A stretch of 16,076 bases of DNA, taken from the NCBI GenBank assembly GCA_032127075.1, contig JAQAZZ010000265.1:1-16076 (forward strand), read 5' to 3'. The notes beneath the pieces were generated by a model. The model did no database searches. It was not told the DNA's origin and saw only the letters and a list, made by a program, of their open reading frames with translations. Of the stretch, positions 1-6,355 are shown one piece after another; position 1 is the stretch's first letter; each line of letters begins with the position of its first letter. The stretch is from GCA-2699445 sp032127075 (GTDB lineage: Bacteria > Actinomycetota > Actinomycetes > S36-B12 > GCA-2699445). Both the position numbers and the translations under genes were made by a program.

Positions 1-10
1 TGCCGAAGAC

Positions 11-2077
11 TCAGCGCCGCAGCTGCGGCAGGTCCCGGAACAGTTCCAGGGACTCCGGGTTGGCCAAGGCGCCCGTGTTGCGCACCGGCCTGCTGTGGAC
101 TACGTCGGACACCGCGAGTTCCGCCAGTTTCCCCGACCGGGTGCGGGGCAGATCCGGCACCGCGACGATCCGCGCCGGGACGTGACGGGGGGAGCATTCG
201 TTGCGCAGTCGGGCGCGGATCCGCTGCTGCAATTCATCGCTGAGCGGCCCAGCTGGGTCGCTCAATCGCACGAACAGCACGATCCGGGTGTCGTCGTCCC
301 AATCCTGGCCGATCGCCAGCGACTCGACGACCTCCGGCACCTGCTCCACCTGGCGGTAGATCTCAGCGGTGCCGATACGCACGCCACCAGCATTGAGCGT
401 GGCATCGGACCGGCCGTGGATCACCATCCCGCCGGTTGGCGTCCACGAGGCGAAGTCACCATGAGCCCAGATCCCGGGAAAGCGGTCGAAGTAGGCCGCG
501 GAGTAGCGGCTGCCATCAGGATCACCGGCGAACTCCAGCGGCATCGACGGGAACGGAGCCCGGCACACAAGTTCACCGCGAACCCCCGGCGACTCCCGCA
601 GCGACTCCCCCCGCTCGTCCGCCACGTCGGCGGCTGTTCCGAGCGCCGGACCCTGGATCTCCCCGGCGTACACCGGCCGCGTGGGATCGCCGATCACGAA
701 ACAGCCGCACAGGTCGGTGCCGCCGCTGATCGACGCCAGGTGGACGTCGGCCTTGATGTGGTCGTAGACGTAGGCGAACCCCTCGGCGGACAGCGGCGAT
801 CCGGTAGATGTGATGGTCCGCAGCCCGGAAAGGTCGAAGCCTTCGCGCACATCGACGCCCGCCTTGGCGCACGCGTCGAGGAACTTCGCGCTCGTGCCGA
901 ACAAGGTGACCTGTTCCGCCGCGGCGAGTTCCCATAGCGCTGTCGGGCCGGGGTGGAACGGCGAGCCGTCGTACAGCACGATCGTGGCGCCCGAGGCCAG
1001 GGCGGTCACCAGCCAATTCCACATCATCCAGCCGCAGGTGGTGTAGTAGAAGACCCGGTCGCCCGCACGGATGTCGCAGTGCAGCTGATGTTCGGTCAGC
1101 TGCTTGAGCAGCACGCCCGCACCGGAGTGGACGATGCACTTGGGCTGCCCGGTCGTGCCAGACGAGTACAAGACGAATCCAGGCTCGCGCAGCCCCATCC
1201 GTTCACAACGTGGTCGACTGTTCCCCGCCCCGACCACTGCGTCCCAATCAGTGACCGGAACCAGCCGCTGACCCGCACCCGCACCACTTTCTGCCCCAAG
1301 ATGGCCCCCAGATGCCCCCGACACGCCGTGTTCGGGGGCCATCTCGGGGCAGGCGGGCAGCGCTGCCGGCAGGTCCGCGCCCAGCAAACGGTGCACGGCG
1401 ACCGCCCGAAGCCCGGGCAGCCCGGCGACGACATGCTCCAGCAGGTGCAGGCGGTCGTGGTCCTTGCCGCCGTACCGGTAGCCGTCGGCGGTGATCAACA
1501 CACTTGGCCGCACCTGGGCGAACCGATCCAGGACACCGCTGACGCCGAAGTCGGGGCTCGTGCTCGTGAACACCGCGCCCAAGCCGCTGGCGGCGAGCAT
1601 GGCCACGAGCGCCGGGATCCCGTTGGGTGTCCAGGCGGCCACATGGTCGCCCGGCCCGACCCCGACCGACACCAGCCACTGCTGGCAGTCCGCCACCTGC
1701 GCGTTCAACTGCTGCCAAGTGAGTTCCAGACGGCGCCCGGTCTCGTCGAGGGAGATGACGGCGACCGGCGCAGCGCCGGGGCGCTCACCGCCCGCCAGCA
1801 GGTTCTCGGCGTAGTTGACCCGCGCCTCCGGAAAGAACCTGGCGGCGCACATGTCGTCGGGGTCGCCGATCAATGCCGGCCCGCTGCCCCGCTGGCCCAC
1901 CACGCCGCAGAACCGCCATGCGGCGTCCCAGAACCGCTCCGGCTCTGCGACCGACCAATCGTGCAGCGCGGCGGAGTCTGCGCAGTGCGGCGCCGCATCC
2001 AGACGGAAGGCCGTCATCGCCAATCGGGCGACGGAGTCCTGCGATGGCTGCCACAACAGGGCGCCTTGTTGCGTCAC
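11..2077 (-). CDS. aacS: Acetoacetyl-CoA synthetase (AMP-forming)
   Basis: Cytosolic ligase of the ANL (acyl-CoA synthetase) superfamily that turns acetoacetate, ATP and CoA into acetoacetyl-CoA, AMP and PPi, feeding ketone-body, lipid or polyhydroxyalkanoate metabolism. Seen in the 688-aa product: an N-terminal LWQPSQDSVARLAMTAF stretch typical of acetoacetate ligases (about 8-24), the phosphate loop YSSGTTGQPK (304-313), YTTCGWMMWNW (345-355), GTDLCGCF (453-460), the hinge-region GRSDATLN (555-562) and the catalytic lysine in RTRSGKLAE (K650). The GTG start at 2077 is chosen because its GTGA overlaps the stop of the preceding gene by 4 bp and because it begins right before the conserved N-terminus; an open frame continues upstream without homology. 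At 688 aa it is longer than the roughly 650 aa usual for the family, mainly through a Gly/Ala/Ser-rich insert at about 242-270. Last gene of the minus-strand unit. The family call is firm; acetoacetate as substrate follows from the family. Confidence 0.93.
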   Translation of the reverse strand: MTQQGALLWQPSQDSVARLAMTAFRLDAAPHCADSAALHDWSVAEPERFWDAAWRFCGVVGQRGSGPALIGDPDDMCAARFFPEARVNYAENLLAGGERPGAAPVAVISLDETGRRLELTWQQLNAQVADCQQWLVSVGVGPGDHVAAWTPNGIPALVAMLAASGLGAVFTSTSPDFGVSGVLDRFAQVRPSVLITADGYRYGGKDHDRLHLLEHVVAGLPGLRAVAVHRLLGADLPAALPACPEMAPEHGVSGASGGHLGAESGAGAGQRLVPVTDWDAVVGAGNSRPRCERMGLREPGFVLYSSGTTGQPKCIVHSGAGVLLKQLTEHQLHCDIRAGDRVFYYTTCGWMMWNWLVTALASGATIVLYDGSPFHPGPTALWELAAAEQVTLFGTSAKFLDACAKAGVDVREGFDLSGLRTITSTGSPLSAEGFAYVYDHIKADVHLASISGGTDLCGCFVIGDPTRPVYAGEIQGPALGTAADVADERGESLRESPGVRGELVCRAPFPSMPLEFAGDPDGSRYSAAYFDRFPGIWAHGDFASWTPTGGMVIHGRSDATLNAGGVRIGTAEIYRQVEQVPEVVESLAIGQDWDDDTRIVLFVRLSDPAGPLSDELQQRIRARLRNECSPRHVPARIVAVPDLPRTRSGKLAELAVSDVVHSRPVRNTGALANPESLELFRDLPQLRR

Positions 2078-2406
2078 AGATACAGGCCGGTGTCGGAGTC
2101 GCTGTGGCGCTCGCCCGCGACGGCGTGGACGTCCCTTTCTCTCATGAGGATGTAGTCGATGCCCTGGATCTCGATGTTGGCCCGGTCCTCCGGCTCGAAC
2201 AGCACCCGGTCGCCCACCTCGACCGTGCGCACATTCGGCCCGATCCCGACCACATCCGCCCACATCAGCTGCCGTCCGACCTGGGCGGTCGCGGGGATCA
2301 GGATGCCACCGCTGGAGGTGCGCTCGCCATCAGGTCCCTCGGTGCGCGCCAGCACCCGATCGTGGAGCAGCTTGATCGGCTCGCCGGTTCTGTCCTGCTC
2401 CCCCAT
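2074..2406 (-). CDS. GroES-like co-chaperonin family protein (orphan)
   Basis: 110-aa protein with the Cpn10/GroES beta-barrel pattern: IKLLHDRVLART near the N-terminus (11-22), a mobile-loop-like TSSGGILIP (30-38), VVGIGPNVRTVEVGDRVLFEP (52-72) and a C-terminal DYILMRERDVHAV (84-96). No groEL is adjacent. The N-terminus and the tail after residue 97 do not look like canonical GroES, so it is more likely a paralogue of unknown partner than the housekeeping co-chaperonin. The ATG at 2406 shares one base with the stop of the DUF3618 gene (TGATG). Its own stop overlaps the GTG of acetoacetyl-CoA synthetase by 4 bp, so translation of the three genes is probably coupled. An in-frame extension to 2511 exists but lacks homology and would overlap the upstream gene deeply. 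Family assignment is good; the function in this setting is unknown. Confidence 0.85.
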   Translation of the reverse strand: MGEQDRTGEPIKLLHDRVLARTEGPDGERTSSGGILIPATAQVGRQLMWADVVGIGPNVRTVEVGDRVLFEPEDRANIEIQGIDYILMRERDVHAVAGERHSDSDTGLYL

Positions 2407-2816
2407 CACGCCGCGGTCAGGGCGGGCAGCGGCTCCGGGTTGATCTCCGCCGCACTGCGGGCAACCGGAACCAGCTCCGGGTTGACGCTGGTGCGCGGCA
2501 CCGGGACCCATACAACTTCGGCCAGACGGCGCAGCTCCCGCTTGCGGGCCCGAGACTTCAGGCCACGGCGGACCAGGATCAGCCCGACCGCTACCGAGGC
2601 CACTGCGATCACGCGCTCCCGCCGCACCTCACCGGTCTGCGAATCCACGAAGAGCCCCGTGATCGCCGCCCTGGCCTTGGCCTTCAGCGCTTGCGGGGTG
2701 GTCTCCTCCTTGAGCTGGGACAGGTTCTCGGTGAGGCGCTGGCGCGTCTCATCGATCTCCGCTTGGACGTCCTCGATGGAACGCTCGTCGGACTTCTCGG
2801 CGGACTTGTCGCTCAC
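2406..2816 (-). CDS. DUF3618-type membrane protein
   Basis: 136-aa protein. It shows the DUF3618 signature near the N-terminus, SIEDVQAEIDETRQRLTENL (13-32), an amphipathic and probably coiled-coil segment. A basic RRER follows, then one short hydrophobic helix, VIAVASVAVGLILV (69-82), and a basic stop-transfer region RRGLKSRARKRELRR. I expect a single-pass membrane protein; its biochemical role is not known. The start at GTG 2816 is preferred over the GTG at 2828 because GGAGG lies 5 bases ahead of 2816. It begins 33 bp after the cbiO stop, in the same direction, and its stop overlaps the GroES-like start by one base. A TAGGCT hexamer at 2852-2847 could supply an extra internal promoter. DUF3618 genes often sit near bcp in actinobacteria, from memory; here the cbi genes separate the two. 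Confidence 0.82.
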   Translation of the reverse strand: MSDKSAEKSDERSIEDVQAEIDETRQRLTENLSQLKEETTPQALKAKARAAITGLFVDSQTGEVRRERVIAVASVAVGLILVRRGLKSRARKRELRRLAEVVWVPVPRTSVNPELVPVARSAAEINPEPLPALTAA

Positions 2817-2849
2817 AACATCCTCCACGTGGGCTGGTCGTACGGCAGC

Positions 2850-3593
2850 CTACGCGGTCAGGGTGGCGGGGTCGAACCCATACGGCAGTTCCAGCCGATG
2901 GCGTCTGAGCAGCCCCGCATCGGACAGCAGTTCCAGCGTTGACCCGTCCGCGACTACGCGCCCGTCGCTCAGAATCACGCTGCGCGGGCACAGCTGCGCC
3001 GCGTACGGCAGATCGTGGGTGACCATCAGCATGGTGCGCCCCAGCCCCACCAACACCTCGGCCACCTCGCGGCGGGAGGCTGGGTCGAGGTTGGAACTCG
3101 GCTCGTCCAGCACGAGCAGCTGCGGATCCATCGCCAACACCGTGGCGATGGCAACGCGGCGTCGCTGCCCCATGGACAGGTGGTGCGGCGGACGCTCGCG
3201 CACCTCCAGCATCCCCACTTCGGCCAGCGCCCGCGAGACGCGCTCATCCACCTGGTCGGGCGGCAGTCCGGCATTGGCCGGGCCGAAGGCCACATCGTCG
3301 GAGACCGTGGGCATGAACAGCTGGTCGTCAGGGTCTTGGAAGACCATCCCCACCCGCTGGCGGATCTGCGGCAGTGTCTTGTCGTCGAGTTCGGTGCCCG
3401 CCACAGCGATCCGTCCCTCGGAGGCGCGCAGCAGCCCGTTGGTGTGCAGCATCAGGGTCGTCTTGCCCGCGCCGTTGGGGCCCAACACCGCCACCCGCTC
3501 ACCATCGGACACGGTGAGTTCCACACCGCGCAGCGCCACGGTGCCGTCCGGGTATTCGTACGACAGGTGGGCCACCTCGAGAGCGGGGCTCAT
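2850..3593 (-). CDS. cbiO: Nickel/cobalt ECF importer, ATPase subunit CbiO
   Basis: 247-aa ABC ATPase that powers uptake of Ni2+ or Co2+ through the CbiMNQ membrane complex. Seen: Walker A GPNGAGKTT (38-46), Q-loop in VFQDPDDQLF (Q86; the DPDDQLF stretch is typical of CbiO/EcfA ATPases), ABC signature LSMGQ (139-143), Walker B LLVLDEP (159-165), D-loop SNLD and switch histidine H193 in MVTHD. All catalytic elements are intact and the length is normal for the family. The ATG at 3593 overlaps the cbiQ stop by 4 bp (ATGA), which fixes the start; a longer open frame reaching 3668 would run back into cbiQ. Fourth gene of the M-N-Q-O order, so the role follows from both motifs and neighbours. Ni versus Co cannot be decided from this subunit. 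Confidence 0.95.
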   Translation of the reverse strand: MSPALEVAHLSYEYPDGTVALRGVELTVSDGERVAVLGPNGAGKTTLMLHTNGLLRASEGRIAVAGTELDDKTLPQIRQRVGMVFQDPDDQLFMPTVSDDVAFGPANAGLPPDQVDERVSRALAEVGMLEVRERPPHHLSMGQRRRVAIATVLAMDPQLLVLDEPSSNLDPASRREVAEVLVGLGRTMLMVTHDLPYAAQLCPRSVILSDGRVVADGSTLELLSDAGLLRRHRLELPYGFDPATLTA

Positions 3594-4429
3594 CGGCCGC
3601 CGCCGAGTGCGGCGCTGGCCAGAAGCACGCCCGCCGCAGCCGCGGGCAGGGCTGCGGCGGTCAGCCATGCCCCAGGCCCGACCGCAGGATCGGGATGCAA
3701 CTGCGGCATGGTGCCGGTGTAGCCGCGGCTGAGCATGGCCAGGTGAACCCGCTCGCCGCGCTCATAGGACCTGATGAACAGTGTTCCCAGGGAGCGCCCG
3801 AGCACCGGCCACGACCTCGGCCCCGCGGCGCTGAAACCCCTGGCCCGCCTGGCCCGCGCCATCCGGGCAGCTTCAGCGCCCACTACGTGGATATAGCGGA
3901 TCATGCTCGCGAAGATCTGCACCAGCAGGTCCGGGGCGTGTAGCCGGCGGAGTCCGGCGACCATGTCGGCGGTGGTTGTGGTGGCGCCGAGCAGGATGGA
4001 GATCACCACGCCGAGGGTGGCCTTGGCGACAAGAGCCCAGGCCGCCAGCATCCCTGGCTCCGACAGCAACAACGGCCCCACCGCCACCCGGGGCCCCGTG
4101 GCCACAAACGGCATGAGGACGGCGAACACGATGAAGGGCACTTCGACAACCATTCGCGTCAACACGGTTCGCGGCGGGATCCGCGCCAGGGCAACCGCTG
4201 CGGCGACGATCAGGCCGTAGCCCGCAAAGGCCCCATAGGACTGCGGCGGGGTTGCCACGATGATGAGGATGGTCAGCAGCGCGGCCAGAAGCTTGACGTG
4301 GGCTGGCATCCGATGGATCGGGGTATCGCCGGCGATGTAGAGCCGTTCGCCGGTCTCATGGCCGCGGGAGTGGTCACCCAAGGTCCGCCGGGCCCGGTCC
4401 CGAAGGGTCGTTGCCCCCTGCGCCGTCAC
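3590..4429 (-). CDS. cbiQ: Nickel/cobalt ECF importer, transmembrane subunit CbiQ
   Basis: 279-aa integral membrane protein, the EcfT-type scaffold linking the substrate-binding CbiMN to CbiO. Several hydrophobic helices are visible (about 46-60, 66-82, 97-111, 126-148, 254-272). The two cytoplasmic coupling motifs that dock on the ATPase are present as ARRARGF (193-199) and AMLSRGY (231-237). The N-terminal TPIHRMPAHVKLL is typical of the family. The GTG start at 4429 has a GGAGGGG Shine-Dalgarno but makes the gene overlap cbiN by 56 bp. A TTG at 4381 would remove nearly all of the overlap but has a weaker ribosome site. The stop overlaps the cbiO ATG by 4 bp. Family call is firm; the exact start is less sure. 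Confidence 0.93.
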   Translation of the reverse strand: MTAQGATTLRDRARRTLGDHSRGHETGERLYIAGDTPIHRMPAHVKLLAALLTILIIVATPPQSYGAFAGYGLIVAAAVALARIPPRTVLTRMVVEVPFIVFAVLMPFVATGPRVAVGPLLLSEPGMLAAWALVAKATLGVVISILLGATTTTADMVAGLRRLHAPDLLVQIFASMIRYIHVVGAEAARMARARRARGFSAAGPRSWPVLGRSLGTLFIRSYERGERVHLAMLSRGYTGTMPQLHPDPAVGPGAWLTAAALPAAAAGVLLASAALGGGR

Positions 4430-4811
4430 CCGCCCCTCCGGCACCCGGCGCCTCGGCTGCGGCACGCGGAGTCGGGCGGTCGCTTCTGGCGGCCAGTACG
4501 CGGAAGAGCAGGAAGCCGAGGACACCCGTAACACCGGCACCGGCCAGGCCGGCCAGGGCCACCGACCATCGCTGCTGGCCCACTCCGGACACGCCGTAGT
4601 CGGCGAAGGGAGAGTCGGCGAGTGCGGAGTCCTCGGCCGTGTCGGCGAATCCCTGGTCGGCGGCCACCGTCTCGAGTCCGTCGGGACTGCTGCTGGCGTA
4701 GAAGGAGACCCCGGCAGCAAGGACGACCGAGAGGACCAGTCCGGCGATGAGCAGCAGCGCGACGCCCCGCTGAACCCCGCCGGACATGTCCGTGGTGAGC
4801 CGCCTGCTCAT
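4374..4811 (-). CDS. cbiN: Nickel/cobalt ECF importer, small subunit CbiN (PDGLE domain)
   Basis: 145-aa protein with two transmembrane helices (about 15-37 and 83-106) around an extracytoplasmic loop that starts with the diagnostic SSPDGLETVA motif (PDGLE, 43-47). This is the CbiN/NikN-type accessory subunit that acts with CbiM in metal loading. The C-terminal 35 or so residues are Ala/Gly/Pro-rich low-complexity sequence and overlap the start of cbiQ. The ATG at 4811 overlaps the cbiM stop by 4 bp (ATGA), which supports this start. PDGLE domains are sometimes fused to CbiM; here the gene is separate. Confidence 0.88.
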   Translation of the reverse strand: MSRRLTTDMSGGVQRGVALLLIAGLVLSVVLAAGVSFYASSSPDGLETVAADQGFADTAEDSALADSPFADYGVSGVGQQRWSVALAGLAGAGVTGVLGFLLFRVLAARSDRPTPRAAAEAPGAGGAGDGAGGNDPSGPGPADLG

Positions 4812-5494
4812 GCCGGCACCGCTTCCCGCACGGGCACCGCAGGCCGGCGCAATCCGCGCAACCCCGCGACCAGGTCCGGCCGAACCGCCGCCACGGCGCC
4901 CACCACGATGGCGGTGATGATCCCCTCCACGGCACCGATGACGACGTGGATGCCGATCATGGCCGTGGCCACCGCCGCCGGGTCGACCGGGGCCGCCCCG
5001 CCCATGGCGAATTCCACGGCGAACCCCGCAGCCGCACCAGCGACGGACAGCACACCCGCCAGCCAGGCCGCCGCCGCAACTGTCGAACGAGCGGTACCGA
5101 CGCCGCGCACGACCAGGCGGAACACCGGCCAGGCGACAAGCGCGGGGATCAGCGCCATGTTGACCGTGTTGAGGCCCAATGCGGTCAATCCGCCGTCGGC
5201 GAAGAGCAGGGCCTGGACCAGCAGCACCACGGCCACAGACAGCGCCCCGGCGTACGGGCCCACCAGGATGACCGCAAGCGCGGCTCCCATGAGGTGTCCA
5301 GACGTTCCGGCGCCCACGGGGAAGTTGATCATCTGACCGGCGAAGACGAACACGGCGACCAGGCCGGCCAGGGGTGCAGAGGCCTCGTCCAACGTGCGGC
5401 GGGCTCCCCGCAGGCATACCGCGACCCCAGCCGCCGCGACCGCACCTGCGGCCAGTGAAACGGGCGCGTCGATGAAACCGTCGGGGATGTGCAC
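4808..5494 (-). CDS. cbiM: Nickel/cobalt ECF importer, substrate-binding membrane subunit CbiM
   Basis: 228-aa membrane S-component. It starts with Met-His-Ile-Pro-Asp-Gly-Phe-Ile: in CbiM/NikM structures the N-terminal Met1 amine, His2 and a His at position 67 bind the metal, and here His2 and His67 (in GTSGHLMG, 63-70) fall at exactly these positions. This fixes the GTG start at 5494, which is also backed by GGAGG four bases upstream; an open frame extending to 5623 would bury the essential N-terminus. About six or seven hydrophobic helices follow, with the conserved FADGGLTALGLNTVNMAL block (98-115). First gene of the cbiMNQO unit, 22 bp downstream of a Nur-box-like sequence. Ni2+ is favoured over Co2+ because of that box, not because of the protein sequence. 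Confidence 0.95.
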   Translation of the reverse strand: MHIPDGFIDAPVSLAAGAVAAAGVAVCLRGARRTLDEASAPLAGLVAVFVFAGQMINFPVGAGTSGHLMGAALAVILVGPYAGALSVAVVLLVQALLFADGGLTALGLNTVNMALIPALVAWPVFRLVVRGVGTARSTVAAAAWLAGVLSVAGAAAGFAVEFAMGGAAPVDPAAVATAMIGIHVVIGAVEGIITAIVVGAVAAVRPDLVAGLRGLRRPAVPVREAVPA

Positions 5495-5516
5495 CTGACC
5501 TCCACTGGTGACGCTA

Positions 5517-5533
5517 ATGCAAAGCCTTTGCAA
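5517..5533 (-). promoter_or_regulatory. Putative Nur box in front of cbiM
   Basis: Read on the minus strand the site is TTGCAA-AGGCT-TTGCAT, which matches the TTGCAA-N5-TTGCAA consensus I know for Nur, the Fur-family nickel uptake regulator of Streptomyces, with one mismatch at the last base. It also forms a near-perfect palindrome (TGCAAA-GCC-TTTGCA on the plus strand). It lies 22 bp upstream of the cbiM start and overlaps the likely promoter; a TACGTT -10-like hexamer sits just ahead of it at 5540-5535. The A+T-rich site stands out from its G+C-rich surroundings. The function is inferred from the motif. Confidence 0.6.
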
Positions 5534-5708
5534 TAACGTACCCCACATCCCGTGGCGGGGAGGTGCCGCCGGCGGGCTCGACGACGCCGCGGCGCGTGGA
5601 TTCGCGGCTGGGCCGGAGTTCACCTACCCTCGCGATGGACTTGTCCGACGGGCGGATCGAACACCCCGATCGACAGCGACGACGCACACCGCCGAAGAAG
5701 GAGCACCT

Positions 5709-6176
5709 GTGACAAATCGACTCGAACCAGGCGACAACGCCCCCGCGTTCACCCTCACCGACGACACCGGCGAACAGGTGTCCCTCGGCGACTTCGCCGG
5801 CCAGACTCTGGTGCTGTACGCCTATCCCACGGCGATGACCCCGGGCTGCACTGCGGAGTCCTGCGACTTCCGTGATTCGCTGAGCGCCCTGCAGGCGGCA
5901 GGGATTCAGGTCGTCGGCATCTCCCCGGACAAGCCGGAGAAACTCGCGAAGTTCCGGGAGAAGGAGGGGCTGACGTTTCCGCTGGTCTCCGACCCAGACA
6001 AGGATGTTCTCGGCGCATACGCCGCCTATGGCGAGAAGAAGATGTACGGCAAGACCGTCATGGGGGTCATCCGCTCCACGTTCGTCATCGGGCCGGACGG
6101 CAAGATCCAGCACGCGCTGTACAACGTGCGCGCCAAGGGCCACGTGGCGAAGGTGCGGGAAAGGCTCGGGGTCTGA
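5709..6176 (+). CDS. bcp: Thiol peroxidase of the Bcp/PrxQ peroxiredoxin family
   Basis: 155-aa cytosolic peroxiredoxin that reduces H2O2 and organic hydroperoxides with electrons from thioredoxin or a similar donor. Seen: GDNAPAFTLTDDTG (8-21), LVLYAYPTAMTPGCTAESCDFRD with peroxidatic Cys47 and the Bcp-type second Cys52, VVGISPDKPEKLAKF, FPLVSDPDKDVLGAYAAYGEKKMYGK and the conserved GVIRSTFVIGPDGKI. The Cys-x4-Cys pattern is that of Bcp enzymes that form an intramolecular disulfide. Start: GTG 5709, with GGAG about 5 bases upstream; an open frame back to 5508 lacks homology and crosses the cbiM promoter. Divergent from cbiM and directly upstream of tRNA-Leu. A TACCCT -10-like hexamer at 5625-5630 may serve it. 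Length is normal. Confidence 0.95.
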   Translation: MTNRLEPGDNAPAFTLTDDTGEQVSLGDFAGQTLVLYAYPTAMTPGCTAESCDFRDSLSALQAAGIQVVGISPDKPEKLAKFREKEGLTFPLVSDPDKDVLGAYAAYGEKKMYGKTVMGVIRSTFVIGPDGKIQHALYNVRAKGHVAKVRERLGV

Positions 6177-6185
6177 CGGGTTCAT

Positions 6186-6201
6186 CGGCGGTACTCCGCC
6201 G
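6186..6201 (+). terminator. Hairpin after bcp, possible terminator
   Basis: Perfect 6-bp stem CGGCGG / CCGCCG with a TACT loop, 9 bases after the bcp stop codon. No T-run follows, as is common for G+C-rich actinobacterial terminators, so function is only probable. Confidence 0.45.
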
Positions 6202-6272
6202 CGCCCGCCTTCGGTTGGCACACCCCGCGTGTGCGCCGTGCGAGCGGCCTGCTGTCCTACGATGGACGCCTC

Positions 6273-6354
6273 GCGGGTGTGGCGGAACTGGCAGACGCGC
6301 AGGATTTAGGTTCCTGTGTCCTCGGACGTGAGAGTTCAAGTCTCTCCACCCGCA
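6273..6354 (+). tRNA. tRNA-Leu (anticodon UAG)
   Basis: Class II tRNA of 82 bases. The acceptor stem GCGGGTG / CACCCGC pairs perfectly. The anticodon stem CAGGA / TCCTG encloses the 7-base loop TTTAGGT, so the anticodon is TAG (6307-6309), reading CUN leucine codons. A long variable arm (around TGTCCTCGGACG) and a T-arm GAGAG-TTCAAGT-CTCTC follow, as expected for tRNA-Leu. The discriminator base is A6354; the next bases are CCG, so a complete CCA tail is not encoded. The 3' end is duplicated downstream (see the repeat entries). Confidence 0.96.
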
Positions 6355-6355
6355 C
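6343..6355 (+). repeat. 13-bp direct repeat, copy 1, at the tRNA-Leu 3' end
   Basis: TCTCCACCCGCAC covers the last 12 bases of the tRNA gene plus one. An identical copy starts at 6636, 293 bp downstream. tRNA 3' ends are classic integrase attachment sites, so this pair may be an att scar. The repeat is directly visible; the origin is inferred. Confidence 0.5.

Noticed and set aside
953..2155. 400-codon open frame on the plus strand
   Set aside because: Runs antisense to the conserved core of acetoacetyl-CoA synthetase and shows no domain.
1873..3732. 619-codon open frame on the plus strand
   Set aside because: Antisense to the end of acetoacetyl-CoA synthetase, the GroES-like gene, DUF3618 and cbiO, all well supported. 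Its composition is the Arg/Ser/Pro-rich shadow typical of high-G+C DNA.
5495..5708. Possible cobalamin or Ni/Co riboswitch upstream of cbiM
   Set aside because: The cbiM leader between the Nur-like box and the start codon is only about 22 bases, too short, and I see no B12-box sequence on the minus strand of this interval.
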